Assembly: GCA_028823485.1 (NCBI GenBank)
Contig: JAPKBG010000007.1
Location: forward strand, 1 to 64,000
Reading direction: 5' to 3'
DNA length: 64,000 nt
Source of the DNA: Methylophilaceae bacterium
GTDB lineage: Bacteria > Pseudomonadota > Gammaproteobacteria > Burkholderiales > Methylophilaceae
Shown here: piece after piece, positions 28,871-38,523 of the stretch
Layout: every line of letters starts with the position of its first letter
How positions within the stretch are numbered: the first letter of the stretch is position 1
Translations under genes and position numbers: made by a program
The notes under the pieces: generated by a model
Database searches by the model: none
The model's input: only the letters and a program-made list of their open reading frames with translations
What the model was told of the DNA's origin: nothing

Positions 28871-29743
28871 ATGAAAAACCTTGGATTAATATTATTTAGT
28901 GCTGTGATTGCACTTGTATTGGCGAATATGTCATTGTACATAGTCGATCAACGCGAGCACGCACTCGTGTTTAGGTTGGGTCAAATTGTTAAGGTGAAAA
29001 AAGAGCCTGGCATCTACGTCAAATTACCATTTGTCGAACGTGTACGTTATTTTGATAACCGTATTGTGACCTTAGATGGCGAAGATCCTGCGAAATTTAT
29101 TACCAGTGAAAATAAATATATGCTGGTTGATTCCTTTGTTAAATGGCGTATTACAGACCCAGCTAAATACTATGTTTCGATTAAAGAGGGCGGTGAAGCG
29201 GCTGCTGAAGATAGGCTGGCTAAAGTGGTTAATGCCGGCTTGCGAGCTGAATTTGGTGTGCGTACTGTACGTGAAGTGATTGCCGGAGAACGAACTGACA
29301 TTATGGATAACTTGCGTGAAAAAGCGAATATCGAAGCGAGCCAAATTGGTGTGCAAGTGGTTGATGTTCGTTTAAAGCGTGTTGATTATTCAGAAGAGAT
29401 TAGCAAGTCTGTATTTGATCGTATGACTTCAGAGCGTAAAAGAATTGCTAATCAATTGCGATCTGAAGGCGCTGCTGCTTCTGAGAAGATTCGTGCAGAT
29501 GCTGACAAGCAAAGAGAAGTGATTATCGCTGAAGCTTTCCGTGACGCGCAAAATACCAAAGGTGACGGTGATGCGATTGCGATAGAAGTGTATGCAAAAG
29601 CCTATGGCAAAAGCCCTGAGTTTTATGCTTTCTATCGTAGTACAGAGGCATACAAAAATAGCTTTAAAAACAAATCAGATGTCATGGTGTTAGATCCTAG
29701 CTCTGACTTCTTTAGATACTTACGAGCAGCTGACGGCAAGTAG
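28871..29743 (+). CDS. hflC: FtsH protease modulator HflC
   Basis: HflC is the second SPFH-domain subunit of the HflKC cage. An N-terminal membrane helix (LGLILFSAVIALVLANMSLYIV) is followed directly by the band 7 domain (DQREHALVFRLGQIVKVKKEPGIYVKLPF) and a coiled coil containing DRMTSERKRIANQLRSEGA. The 290 residues are close to E. coli HflC. It is nearly contiguous with hflK and is followed 2 bp later by the DUF2065 gene. Confidence 0.95.
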   Translation: MKNLGLILFSAVIALVLANMSLYIVDQREHALVFRLGQIVKVKKEPGIYVKLPFVERVRYFDNRIVTLDGEDPAKFITSENKYMLVDSFVKWRITDPAKYYVSIKEGGEAAAEDRLAKVVNAGLRAEFGVRTVREVIAGERTDIMDNLREKANIEASQIGVQVVDVRLKRVDYSEEISKSVFDRMTSERKRIANQLRSEGAAASEKIRADADKQREVIIAEAFRDAQNTKGDGDAIAIEVYAKAYGKSPEFYAFYRSTEAYKNSFKNKSDVMVLDPSSDFFRYLRAADGK

Positions 29744-29745
29744 TC

Positions 29746-29931
29746 GTGAGTGAGACATTGCTTGCGGCATTGGGGCTGATGCTGGTAATAGAGGGCATAT
29801 TACCCTTGGCCACACCGCAAGTTTGGCGCGAGACATTTAAACGCATGATTGCGCTAAAAGATGGGCAATTGCGCTTTGTCGGTTTACTGTCTATTGCTGG
29901 TGGCCTGTTATTGCTAATGCTGAATCATTAG
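29746..29931 (+). CDS. YjeT-like DUF2065 small membrane protein
   Basis: This 61-residue protein with two hydrophobic segments (LLAALGLMLVIEGILPLATP and LRFVGLLSIAGGLLLLML) belongs to DUF2065. The family is found next to hflC in many Proteobacteria, and its function is unknown. The start codon is GTG at 29746. The tight 2-bp spacing from hflC means it is translated from the same mRNA, and a role with the HflKC/FtsH complex is a reasonable but unproven guess. Confidence 0.85.
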   Translation: MSETLLAALGLMLVIEGILPLATPQVWRETFKRMIALKDGQLRFVGLLSIAGGLLLLMLNH

Positions 29932-29996
29932 CTCAATCACGTAAAAGCCCACTTTTGTGCTACGTCCTTTAGTCCGTTTACCAGTATAATACCCGC

Positions 29997-31157
29997 ATGC
30001 GAAATTGGTTACTCCCGGAATTTATTGAAGATGTGATGCCAGCCGAGGCTGGGCGCATCGAATCTTTACGTCGACAACTATTGGATTTGTTTAAAGTGCA
30101 TGGCTATCAGTATGTGATTCCACCAACTTTAGAATATGTCGAATCACTTATTACAGGTACAGGCAGTAAGCTTGATATTGCCACATTTAAAGTGGTTGAT
30201 CAGCTGACAGGTCGTATGATGGGCATTCGTGCTGATGCTACACCACAAGCGGCGCGGATTGATGCGCACATGCTAAACCACCAAGGCGTTTCGCGCCTAT
30301 GTTATGCAGGTAAGGTATTGCGAACAGCACCTAGTGGCCTTGCGCGGACGCGTGAGCCACTACAGGTTGGCGCAGAATTATTTGGTCATGCGGGTGTTGA
30401 AAGTGATATTGAAATTCAATGTTTGATGATTAAATCACTACAAGCGATTGGCTTAACCGATTTACACGTTGATTTTAGTCATGTAGGACTTTTTAAAAGC
30501 TTGATTGAAGCGGGCAGTATTGATGAGCACTTAGAGAATGCCCTGTATGGTGCCTTGTTAAGTAAAGACAAAACCTTGGTAGCCGGGTTGGCGAATGGCT
30601 TAGGTGAGACCATTAAGCAGGCGCTGATTGATTTAACTGACTTAAATGGAGATGTGAGCGTGTTGAAACGTGCGCAAACCACATTGCCAGCGTTACCGAA
30701 TATTCAAAAAGCATTACAAGATTTAACCAGTGTTGCTGAGAAGCTAGTAAACTTAGATGTACAAATTGGTTTCGACTTAAGTGAGCTGCGTGGCTACCAC
30801 TATCATAGCGGTTTAGTGTTTGCTGCTTATGCACAAAGCTACTCTGGCCCACTAGCATTAGGTGGGCGTTATGATGAGGTTGGTGAATCCTTTGGTCGTG
30901 CACGACCTGCAACAGGCTTTAGTCTAGATTTGCGCGGCGTTGTGACAGCGTTAAGCTCAGCAACACTAGCAAAAGGAATCCTCGCACCAGTCAGTGATGA
31001 TGTTGCGTTGCAAGTGATAATTGAGACTTTACGTGCTGAGGGTCAAATCGTGATTCAAGCTTTACCCAATGATGAGACGAATTTGGGAGAGTTGAACTGT
31101 GATCAAACATTGAAACAGACAAATGGTGAGTGGCAAGTTGTGTCACTGACTAACTAA
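29997..31157 (+). CDS. hisZ: ATP phosphoribosyltransferase regulatory subunit HisZ
   Basis: HisZ is a histidyl-tRNA synthetase paralog without the anticodon domain. It activates the short form of HisG in the first step of histidine biosynthesis. The class II core is visible in motif 2-like MGIRADATPQAARIDAH and in ELRGYHYHSGLVFAAY and LALGGRYDEVGE. The 386 residues suit the family. It lies between DUF2065 and purA, the conserved betaproteobacterial order. It implies that the genome encodes a short HisG elsewhere. Confidence 0.94.
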   Translation: MRNWLLPEFIEDVMPAEAGRIESLRRQLLDLFKVHGYQYVIPPTLEYVESLITGTGSKLDIATFKVVDQLTGRMMGIRADATPQAARIDAHMLNHQGVSRLCYAGKVLRTAPSGLARTREPLQVGAELFGHAGVESDIEIQCLMIKSLQAIGLTDLHVDFSHVGLFKSLIEAGSIDEHLENALYGALLSKDKTLVAGLANGLGETIKQALIDLTDLNGDVSVLKRAQTTLPALPNIQKALQDLTSVAEKLVNLDVQIGFDLSELRGYHYHSGLVFAAYAQSYSGPLALGGRYDEVGESFGRARPATGFSLDLRGVVTALSSATLAKGILAPVSDDVALQVIIETLRAEGQIVIQALPNDETNLGELNCDQTLKQTNGEWQVVSLTN

Positions 31158-31178
31158 AATTTAATTAAACAGTAAACT

Positions 31179-32522
31179 ATGGCAAATAATACAGTGAAAA
31201 ATACAGGAAAGAATGTCGTCATTATCGGCACCCAATGGGGCGATGAAGGTAAAGGTAAAATCGTTGATTGGTTAACGGATGATGCACAAGGTGTGGTTCG
31301 CTTTCAAGGTGGTCACAATGCAGGGCATACATTAGTCGTTGGACAAGGCGATGACCAGCATGTGTATAAGTTGAATTTAGTACCATCTGGTATTGTCCGC
31401 GAAGGGATAAATTGCTATATCGGTAATGGTGTGGTGTTGGACGCCGGCCATTTGCTAAAAGAGATTGCAACACTGGAAAACGATGGTTTAGAAGTTAAAA
31501 GTCGTTTAAAAATTAGTCCGGGCTGCCCGTTGATTTTGGATTGCCATGTGGCTGTTGATTTAGCGCGCGAAGCAAAGCGTAGCAACGAAAAGAAAATTGG
31601 TACCACAGGTAAAGGCATAGGCCCAGCGTATGAAGATAAAGTCGCACGTCGTGCATTACGTGTCTACGACTTGTTCTACCCTGAGCGTTTTGCAGGGAAA
31701 TTAAAAGAAGTCATGGACTATCATAACTTCGTCTTAACGAATTACCTAGATGCTGAACCTGTTGATTATGATGCGCAGTTAGCGAAGAGTATGCAGCATG
31801 CTGAGGCCCTAAAGCCAATGGTTGCGGATATTTCAGCCGAGCTTTATGGTGCAACTGCTAGAGGCGATCGCTTATTGTTTGAGGGTGCGCAAGGTACATT
31901 GCTGGATATCGATCACGGTACCTATCCTTATGTTACATCAAGTAACTGTATCGCGGGTCAAGCATCAGCAGGTGCGGGTGTGGGCGCGAATATGTTGCAC
32001 TATGTATTAGGTATTACTAAAGCCTATACAACACGCGTTGGTGGTGGTCCTTTCCCAAGTGAGCTAGACATTGAAACAGAAGGTGCACCAGGTACGCAAA
32101 TGTCAGTAGTCGGGCAAGAATTTGGTACAGTGACGAAACGTAAGCGTCGTTGTGGTTGGTTTGATGCTGCTGCATTACGTCGTTCAGCCATGATTAATGG
32201 GTTAACAGGTTTGTGTATCACTAAGTTAGACGTGATGGATGGTATTAAAGAAATTAATATCTGTGTTGGCTACAAACTGGATGGTAAAACAATCGATTTG
32301 TTACCAGTGGGTGCTGATGATGTGGAAGGCTGTGAATCAATCTACGAAACGGTCCCAGGTTGGACGGAAACAACATTCGGCGTGAAAACGTGGGATGGCT
32401 TACCTAAGAATGCACAGCATTACTTGAAGCGTTTAGAGGAGGTGTGTGGCGTACCAATTGTCATTGTTTCTACAGGCCCTGAACGTGATGAAACGATTGT
32501 GATTGAACATCCGTTTAGTTAA
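31179..32522 (+). CDS. purA: adenylosuccinate synthetase
   Basis: PurA joins IMP and aspartate with GTP to make adenylosuccinate in AMP synthesis. The GTP-binding loop [16 protein letters not shown], the substrate segment [27 protein letters not shown] and the C-terminal [12 protein letters not shown] are all conserved. The 447-residue protein has a short extra N-terminus ([11 protein letters not shown]). A terminator follows 21 bp after the stop, so purA ends the hfq-to-purA transcription run. Confidence 0.98.
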   Translation: MANNTVKNTGKNVVIIGTQWGDEGKGKIVDWLTDDAQGVVRFQGGHNAGHTLVVGQGDDQHVYKLNLVPSGIVREGINCYIGNGVVLDAGHLLKEIATLENDGLEVKSRLKISPGCPLILDCHVAVDLAREAKRSNEKKIGTTGKGIGPAYEDKVARRALRVYDLFYPERFAGKLKEVMDYHNFVLTNYLDAEPVDYDAQLAKSMQHAEALKPMVADISAELYGATARGDRLLFEGAQGTLLDIDHGTYPYVTSSNCIAGQASAGAGVGANMLHYVLGITKAYTTRVGGGPFPSELDIETEGAPGTQMSVVGQEFGTVTKRKRRCGWFDAAALRRSAMINGLTGLCITKLDVMDGIKEINICVGYKLDGKTIDLLPVGADDVEGCESIYETVPGWTETTFGVKTWDGLPKNAQHYLKRLEEVCGVPIVIVSTGPERDETIVIEHPFS

Positions 32523-32543
32523 GTATTGATTGTATGATTGACA

Positions 32544-32577
32544 TAGGTCGCCGTTAAAACAGCGGCCTATTTTTTTA
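32544..32577 (+). terminator. intrinsic terminator after purA
   Basis: TAGGTCGC (32544-32551) pairs with GCGGCCTA (32562-32569), one G-U pair included, around a ten-base loop, and a T7-T8 run follows directly. It separates purA from the cofactor operon that begins at 32681. Confidence 0.85.
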
Positions 32578-32680
32578 ACTGAAGGTTTTGAGCTAATTTT
32601 TAGCGACTTTTGCCTTTTATTGATTTTTATGGGCTTATTGAATAAGCTCAGTACGCATTTCAGAAAATTAAAGGTTTACA

Positions 32681-33223
32681 TTGATACATACGAATAAACG
32701 ACTTGCATGGGCGATTACGGGTTCTGGACATTATTTGCGAGAGTCATTAGCAATATTGGCATCACTACAAGATGTTGATGTGTTTCTGAGTAGTGCGGCA
32801 GCCGAAATTATTAAACAGTATGGATTCCAGGCGCAATTAGATGCAACGGGACATCGTGTTTTTCAAGATAAAACAGCGAGCAGTGTACCGGTTGAATTCT
32901 TTTATGAGGGGAAGTATCACACCTTGGTGATTTCCCCAGTGACCTCTAATACGATTGCAAAAATGGCTTATGGTATTTCTGATAGTTTGGTGACTAACCT
33001 TTATGCGCAGGCTGGAAAAACCCGTGTGCCGAGTATCGTCTTTGCCTGTGATACCGCGCCAGAAGTTGAATCAGAAGCACCAAAAGAGAATATGGTGATG
33101 GTGTATCCGCGAGAAATTGATTTGGATAACATCCAAAAACTCGCTCAATTTGAAGCGACAGAGATTGTTGCTAGTATTGAAGCATTGCAAGTGGCTGTTG
33201 ACCTGAAGTTACAAAGCCTATAA
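32681..33223 (+). CDS. dmrB: DmrB-like dihydromethanopterin reductase (flavoprotein)
   Basis: This 180-residue flavoprotein-fold enzyme (WAITGSGHYLRESLAIL, PVTSNTIAKMAYGISDSLVTNL, VFACDTAPE) resembles the archaeal-type flavoproteins. One of these, DmrB, reduces dihydromethanopterin to tetrahydromethanopterin in some Betaproteobacteria. Position supports the call: it opens a four-gene operon of H4MPT/methylofuran genes. Only a TTG (32681) can serve as start; AAAGG lies 7 bp before it. An alternative is another flavin-dependent decarboxylase-like step in cofactor synthesis, so the exact reaction is inferred. Confidence 0.75.
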   Translation: MIHTNKRLAWAITGSGHYLRESLAILASLQDVDVFLSSAAAEIIKQYGFQAQLDATGHRVFQDKTASSVPVEFFYEGKYHTLVISPVTSNTIAKMAYGISDSLVTNLYAQAGKTRVPSIVFACDTAPEVESEAPKENMVMVYPREIDLDNIQKLAQFEATEIVASIEALQVAVDLKLQSL

Positions 33224-33247
33224 TCGCTGGCTGAATATTAAACACTG

Positions 33248-34657
33248 ATGACTATTGAAAACCTACTTTTTGTGACAGGCAAGCTGGCCGAAAAAAGCTT
33301 AGATAAAGTGTTGCAGAATATTCAGGCCAACAGTAAGACACCACCTTTTAAATATCGTATTGAACAAGTCGGTGTATCTGTAGCTGCATTAATGACCCCT
33401 GAACTAATTACGCGACGCCTTAAAGATGTGGGTGATGCTAAAAAGATAATACTGCCAGGTTTGTGCCAAGGTGATTTAAGCCAATTGCATAGACAATATG
33501 GGATTCCTGCAGAGCGAGGACCTAATGATTTGAAAGATTTACCGCAGTATTTTGGGCAGCAGGGCGTAGCACCTGACTTAAGTCAGTATAGTGTTGATAT
33601 TTTTGCGGAAATTGTCGATGCGCCGGATTTAAGTCTAGCTGCAATTTTAGCCAAAGCGGAGCAATATAAGGCGCAAGGGGCGAATGTCATTGATTTGGGC
33701 TGCTTACCTAATAAGCCATTTAAACACTTGGCGGAGGCTATTCAACTGCTTAAAAGCAATGGCTTTAAGGTCAGTGTCGACTCAATCCAGCCTGAAGAGT
33801 TATTACTAGCAGGTAATGCAGGCGCTGATTATCTATTAAGTCTGACAGAAAAAACCTTGTGGATTGCGGATGAAGTAGCTTCGACACCCATTCTGATTCC
33901 AGCAAAGCCTGGTAATATGGCTTCCTTGTATCGCGCTATTGAGCATTGCTTGAAACATAATAAGCCATTTATTGCCGATGCGATTTTAGATCCAATTCAC
34001 TTTGGTCTGGCAGATTCTATTGTGCGATATAGCAAACTACGTAAAAAATATCCAGATATTAATATCATGATGGGTGTAGGGAATTTAACCGAATTAACTG
34101 ATGCTGATACTACTGGAATCAATGCGATGTTGTTTGGTTTAATCAGTGAGATGAACATTAATGCGGTGTTAGCTACGTCGGTGAGTCCGCATGCCGTGAA
34201 TGCCATTGCTGAAGCAGATGCGGCGCGACGCATCATGTATCGCGCCAAAGAAGATAATCGACTGCCACGTGGTTATAGTAATAGGTTGTTAGGCTTACAT
34301 GATAGAAAGCCTTTCCCCTATAATGCGGCAGAAATTGATGAAATTGCGGCCCAAATCAAAGATCCTAGTTTTAGGATTATGGTCAGTGAGGCGGGTGTGC
34401 ATGTGTTTAATCGAGATGGACATCAGTTAGCAGTGGATCCGTTCAGATTTTACCCTAAGCTTGGTGTGGAGCAAGATGCGTCACATGCGTTTTATTTAGG
34501 CATAGAGCTTGGGCGTGCACAAGTGGCATGGCAGCTTAAAAAACGTTATGTCCAAGACGAAGAGCTTAGCTGGGGTATTGACCTTCTACAAAATAAACGA
34601 GATAAAAAGAGCCATAGAGAGGCCTCTTTGGCGGAAAGGAAGCTGAAAAATAAATGA
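33248..34657 (+). CDS. dihydropteroate synthase-like protein of the H4MPT biosynthesis set
   Basis: This 469-residue protein has a central dihydropteroate synthase-like TIM barrel, seen in AEQYKAQGANVIDLGCLPNK and FKVSVDSIQPEELLLAGNAGADYLLSLTE. N- and C-terminal extensions (VTGKLAEKSLDKVLQ; GVHVFNRDGHQLAVDPFRFYPKLG) are typical of the DUF6513-type proteins found in methylotroph C1 islands. The expected job is joining the pterin diphosphate to the aminobenzene side chain made by MptG. The family link is recognisable, but the reaction is inferred. It overlaps the DUF447 gene by 4 bp (ATGA), so the operon is tightly coupled. Confidence 0.82.
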   Translation: MTIENLLFVTGKLAEKSLDKVLQNIQANSKTPPFKYRIEQVGVSVAALMTPELITRRLKDVGDAKKIILPGLCQGDLSQLHRQYGIPAERGPNDLKDLPQYFGQQGVAPDLSQYSVDIFAEIVDAPDLSLAAILAKAEQYKAQGANVIDLGCLPNKPFKHLAEAIQLLKSNGFKVSVDSIQPEELLLAGNAGADYLLSLTEKTLWIADEVASTPILIPAKPGNMASLYRAIEHCLKHNKPFIADAILDPIHFGLADSIVRYSKLRKKYPDINIMMGVGNLTELTDADTTGINAMLFGLISEMNINAVLATSVSPHAVNAIAEADAARRIMYRAKEDNRLPRGYSNRLLGLHDRKPFPYNAAEIDEIAAQIKDPSFRIMVSEAGVHVFNRDGHQLAVDPFRFYPKLGVEQDASHAFYLGIELGRAQVAWQLKKRYVQDEELSWGIDLLQNKRDKKSHREASLAERKLKNK

Positions 34658-35217
34658 TATTTGAAACCATTATTGTTAGCACAGATGTTGATGGTGCGGC
34701 ACATGTCACACCTTTTGGTGTCAAGCATGAAGGCAACCTCATTGTCATTTCGCCATTCAGGCCTTCAAAAACGTTGAGTAATATTTTGGCGACGCAATCT
34801 GCTACGGTTAATTTGACTGATGATGTGCGCGTATTTGCAGGCGCTTTAACAAAAAGACAGCCGTGGACATTGCTACCTGCTAATAAAGTGAATGGATTTA
34901 GACTTGAGGGTTGTTTAAACCATGTAGAACTTTCTCTAGTTGATGTTCGTGAAGATATAGAGCGGCCGCAGTTGGTGATGCAATCGGTTGAGACGCAATA
35001 TCATGCAGCATTTAAAGGGTTTAACCGTGCGCAAGCCGCGGTGATAGAATTGGCCGTGTTAGCGAGCCGTTTACGCATGCTACCTCAGGAAAAAGTTAAG
35101 TTGGAGTTGCATTATTTGCAGATTGCCATTGATAAGACCGCTGGTGAGCGAGAGCTTGAAGCGTGGGGATGGCTGGCAGATAAAATCGATGCTTACTATC
35201 AAGAAGACTTAGTATGA
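34654..35217 (+). CDS. DUF447 family protein of the H4MPT/methylofuran gene set
   Basis: This is a 187-residue DUF447 protein with a flavin-reductase-like split-barrel look at the N-terminus. It begins IFETIIVSTDVDGAAHVTPFG, and ISPFRPSKTLSNI, NLTDDVRVFAGAL and a helical C-terminal half follow. DUF447 genes occur in methanogens and in methylotrophs that use H4MPT, and genetic studies in methylotrophs have tied such genes to the pathway. The reaction is not known to me. Overlaps of 4 bp on both sides show it is translated together with its neighbours. Confidence 0.8.
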   Translation: MIFETIIVSTDVDGAAHVTPFGVKHEGNLIVISPFRPSKTLSNILATQSATVNLTDDVRVFAGALTKRQPWTLLPANKVNGFRLEGCLNHVELSLVDVREDIERPQLVMQSVETQYHAAFKGFNRAQAAVIELAVLASRLRMLPQEKVKLELHYLQIAIDKTAGERELEAWGWLADKIDAYYQEDLV

Positions 35218-35906
35218 CGAAATTGCTAATTAGTGTAAAAAATGTAGAAGAGTCTCAAGTGGCTAGGTATGCTGGAGTTGATTTGATTGACTTGAAAGAC
35301 CCTGCAGTTGGTGCTTTAGGCGCATTGGATATTGATACGGTACGCCAAATTGTCAATGAAGTGAACGGAAGTGCGCTGGTAAGTGCAACAGTAGGTGAAG
35401 GGCATGCAACCATTGAAGCGCTTACAGATGATATTGCTTTATATGCAAGTTTGGGTGTTGATATCGTAAAGATATCAGTGAGTGAGTTATTTCAACAAGC
35501 TGATTTTTTTTCAAAAATAGTGCAATTAACCTCGCAGGGAATTAAGGTCGTCACTGTTTTTTTTGCAGATAATGAATTGGATTTTGGATTAATCCCTCAC
35601 TTGCAAAAGAGTGGTTGTTATGGCGCGATGTTGGATACGCAGTTGAAACAATCCTCATTGCTAGCGGCGCAACCTATTGAGACATTACGTGGATTTGTAT
35701 CGGTTTGTGCCGAAAACAAGCTTGTCTCAGGGTTAGCAGGTTCTGTGAATAAACAGCATGTTGGTGCATTAAAGGGTTTGAACCCCGGCTTTATTGGCAT
35801 GCGTGGCGGTGTTTGTCATCAGCACGATAGAACTTCGGAATTGGTGTATGAACAAATTGCTGAGGTTAAAGCGATGTTGTTATATTGCAACGCTGCTAGT
35901 GATTAA
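35214..35906 (+). CDS. mfnB: (5-formylfuran-3-yl)methyl phosphate synthase
   Basis: MfnB condenses two molecules of glyceraldehyde-3-phosphate to the furan precursor of methanofuran/methylofuran, the formyl carrier used by the Fhc complex. The DUF556 TIM barrel is clear: KLLISVKNVEESQVARYAGVD, LIDLKDPAVGALGA, LVSATVGEG, and near the end GLAGSVNKQHV and GFIGMRGGVCH. The 230 residues fit. It is the last gene of the dmrB-to-mfnB operon and links that operon directly to fhcBADC. Confidence 0.9.
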   Translation: MTKLLISVKNVEESQVARYAGVDLIDLKDPAVGALGALDIDTVRQIVNEVNGSALVSATVGEGHATIEALTDDIALYASLGVDIVKISVSELFQQADFFSKIVQLTSQGIKVVTVFFADNELDFGLIPHLQKSGCYGAMLDTQLKQSSLLAAQPIETLRGFVSVCAENKLVSGLAGSVNKQHVGALKGLNPGFIGMRGGVCHQHDRTSELVYEQIAEVKAMLLYCNAASD

Positions 35907-36021
35907 GGTGGAAAACATGGGTTTTTTTGCCAAATATGCTTAGATTAAGTATACTTTTTAAGTTTATAAGTCGATATTTGCTATATTATGCTGGTTTAGC
36001 AGTTAACTTGTGGAGTTTACA

Positions 36022-37104
36022 ATGAATAAAAAATTAGTTGATTTTGCTGTAGTAGCAGCATTATGCTTATCAGCATTTTCTGCATCAGCAGAAGATATGT
36101 ACCGTGGTGCTTGGTATGCAGTACCAGGCGTTGCTTATATCGATACAGATAGTGATCTTAATGCTGATAATGACACAGGTGCTTTTATCGCAATTGGTAA
36201 AGAGCTTAGCGAAAGCTGGGATTTACAAGGTCGTTTAGGCTATAACAAAGCTGATGAAGACTTAGGCCTTAACATTGGTCAAAGTGGAGATTACAAATCA
36301 ACACAACTTGGCTTAGATGCTTTGTACATGTTCAGCCGTGAGTCTTTCCGCCCATTCTTATTGGCCGGTTTAGGTGCTACACGTAATAACGTTGATTACA
36401 AAGTCCCAGGTGTTCGCGTTAGTGGTGAAAAAACATCATGGATGGCTAGCCTAGGTTTAGGCATGCAATATTTCTTTAGCGACAAGTTCGGTATCCAAGC
36501 TGATTTACGTCATCAGTTTAGCCGTGGTAAAGAAGGTGTTAATAGCCTTGGCGCAGCAAGTAATAGTAAAAAATCAGTTGGTAACAACCTGCTAAGCGTT
36601 GGTGGTATCTTCCGCTTTGGTGCACCAGCACCAGTTGTTGCAGCTGTAGCACCAGAGCCAGCTCCAATCCCAGTAGCAGCTCCAATTCCAGTAGCAGCTC
36701 CAGTATGTGTTGAAAAACTAAATACCGTAACAATTGATGCTGCAAAACTATTTGATTTTGATAAGGCTACTTTAAAAGCTGAAGGTAAAGCAGCATTGGA
36801 TGAAGCTGCGGCAACAATTGAAGCTAATGCCGCTATTACTAACGTATTGGTAACTGGTCATACTGACCCCTTAGGCTCATACGAGTATAACCAAAAATTA
36901 TCAGAGCGTCGTGCAACACAAGTAGCTCAATACTTAGCTTCACAAGGCGTTAATTCTGACATTATCACATCAACAGGCCGTGGCGAAGCAGTGCCAGTAG
37001 TTGCATGTGAAGGCGTTAAAGGTAGAAAGGCATTTATCGAATGCTTACAACCTAACCGTCGTGTAACAGTTGAAGCAACAACAACTGAGCAAGTATGTAA
37101 TTAA
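36022..37104 (+). CDS. OmpA-family outer membrane protein
   Basis: A signal peptide (KKLVDFAVVAALCLSAFSASA) precedes an eight-stranded OmpA-type beta barrel, seen in repeated aromatic strands such as WDLQGRLGYNKA and FFSDKFGIQADLRHQFSRG. An Ala/Pro hinge (PAPIPVAAPIPVAAP, near residue 217) leads to a peptidoglycan-binding domain with TGHTDPLGSYEYNQKLSERRA. I chose ATG 36022 because GTGGAG lies 6 bp upstream; a GTG at 36010 lies inside that site. It has its own leader of about 115 bp and a strong terminator, so it is probably a single-gene unit and abundant. Confidence 0.92.
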   Translation: MNKKLVDFAVVAALCLSAFSASAEDMYRGAWYAVPGVAYIDTDSDLNADNDTGAFIAIGKELSESWDLQGRLGYNKADEDLGLNIGQSGDYKSTQLGLDALYMFSRESFRPFLLAGLGATRNNVDYKVPGVRVSGEKTSWMASLGLGMQYFFSDKFGIQADLRHQFSRGKEGVNSLGAASNSKKSVGNNLLSVGGIFRFGAPAPVVAAVAPEPAPIPVAAPIPVAAPVCVEKLNTVTIDAAKLFDFDKATLKAEGKAALDEAAATIEANAAITNVLVTGHTDPLGSYEYNQKLSERRATQVAQYLASQGVNSDIITSTGRGEAVPVVACEGVKGRKAFIECLQPNRRVTVEATTTEQVCN

Positions 37105-37130
37105 GTTTAAATAAACTAAGTTTATTTAAA

Positions 37131-37156
37131 AGCCCCGTTTTTGCGGGGCTTTTTTT
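37131..37156 (+). terminator. intrinsic terminator after the OmpA-like gene
   Basis: AGCCCCG (37131-37137) and CGGGGCT (37144-37150) form a GC-rich stem with a six-base loop, followed by a T7 run. A second AT-rich hairpin, AAATAAAC/GTTTATTT, lies immediately before it at about 37110-37128 and may protect the mRNA end. Confidence 0.93.
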
Positions 37157-37185
37157 ATCCATCATTAAGCAGTTATAATGTCACC

Positions 37186-38523
37186 ATGAAACAACACGTT
37201 AGTTTAATTATTGAAGCAGCTTGGGTTTTTCCAGTTATACCTAGGAATACATTGCTAGCAGACTATGCGGCTGTGATTGATGCAGATGAAATTATCGACA
37301 TTTGTCCGATTGCTGAAGTAGAGGGAAAGTATCAAGCAAGTGAAACGATTAGGCTAGGTAAGCATGTATTAATGCCAGGGCTTATCAACTTACATGCACA
37401 TGCGGCAATGACGTTAATGCGTGGTTTGGCAGATGGGTTAGCATTGGCACCTTGGTTACAAGACCATATTTGGCCAGCAGAAGCAAAGTTGGTTTCTTCA
37501 GAATTTGTGTATGATGGAACAGTATTAGCAGCGGCAGAAATGCTTAGTGGTGGGGTGACTACCTATAATGATATGTACTTCTATCCTAAGGCGGCAGCTG
37601 AGGCGAGTATTAAAATGGGATTGCGCGCAAATCTAGGTTTGGTGGTGATTGAATTTCCAACCCAATATGCCACGGATGCTGGTGATTACATTAAAAAAGG
37701 GCTGGATGCACGCGATCATTTACGACATGAGCCGCTGATTACTTTTAGCTTTGCACCACATGCGCCTTATACTGTTTCTGATGAGACGTTTCAGCGTATT
37801 GGCACATTAGCGAATCAAGTAGATATTAGTGTGCATACGCATCTACATGAAACAAAAAAAGAAATAATCGATAGTGAAGAAAACTTTGGTCTGCGGCCTT
37901 TAGCACGTTTAGCCAATCTTGATGTGCTAGGGCCATCGGTAACATTTGCCCATTGCGTACATTTGGAAGAGGCTGAAATGCAGCTACTTGCTGAACAAGG
38001 CTGTAGTATTGCACATTGCCCAAGCTCCAATTTAAAACTTGCCAGTGGTATTGCACCGATTACACAAGCGATTAAATACCATGTTAATGTTGGGTTAGGT
38101 ACAGATGGCGCTGCGAGTAATAATCGCCAGGATATGTTTACAGAAATGCGATTGGCAGCATTGTTAGCCAAAGCTAATAGCGGCGATGCTACGGCTGTTC
38201 CCGCACAGCAGGCGGTAGAGATGGCAACGATTAATGGCGCAAAAGCGCTAGGATTGGATGATAAGATTGGCTCAATTGAGAAAGGTAAGTTGGCTGATTT
38301 AATCGCTGTCAGATTTTTTGACCTTGAGATGCAGCCATGTTTTGATCCTATTTCACATTTGGTTTATGTCGCTGGGCGTGAACATGTTAGTCACGTTTGG
38401 GTGGCAGGTGAGTTGCATTATCATCAGCCAACAGATGGTGCAGCTGTTTATAGTGGCATTGAGCCGCGTGAGTTATCCGATATTGTGACCAAGTGGGAAT
38501 CTAAGGTTAGTGAGTTTAAATGA
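37186..38523 (+). CDS. mtaD: amidohydrolase, probable S-adenosylhomocysteine/methylthioadenosine deaminase
   Basis: This is a metal-dependent amidohydrolase of the TRZ/ATZ/MtaD group. The metal ligands are in [18 protein letters not shown] (HxH), [10 protein letters not shown] and [10 protein letters not shown], with AHCVHL between. Members deaminate S-adenosylhomocysteine, methylthioadenosine or related purine nucleosides. The ATG at 37186 is used; longer starts would lie inside the preceding terminator. Its end overlaps ubiG by 4 bp, and a link to SAM-dependent methylation fits SAH removal. The exact substrate is inferred. Confidence 0.85.
   Translation: MKQHVSLIIEAAWVFPVIPRNTLLADYAAVIDADEIIDICPIAEVEGKYQASETIRLGKHVLMPGLINLHAHAAMTLMRGLADGLALAPWLQDHIWPAEAKLVSSEFVYDGTVLAAAEMLSGGVTTYNDMYFYPKAAAEASIKMGLRANLGLVVIEFPTQYATDAGDYIKKGLDARDHLRHEPLITFSFAPHAPYTVSDETFQRIGTLANQVDISVHTHLHETKKEIIDSEENFGLRPLARLANLDVLGPSVTFAHCVHLEEAEMQLLAEQGCSIAHCPSSNLKLASGIAPITQAIKYHVNVGLGTDGAASNNRQDMFTEMRLAALLAKANSGDATAVPAQQAVEMATINGAKALGLDDKIGSIEKGKLADLIAVRFFDLEMQPCFDPISHLVYVAGREHVSHVWVAGELHYHQPTDGAAVYSGIEPRELSDIVTKWESKVSEFK

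Noticed and set aside
32681-33223. Reading the first gene of the cofactor operon as a pantothenate-pathway flavoprotein (CoaC-like)
   Set aside because: The fold is similar, but the operon partners (dihydropteroate synthase-like, DUF447, mfnB) point to the methanopterin reductase type, and no CoaB domain is present.
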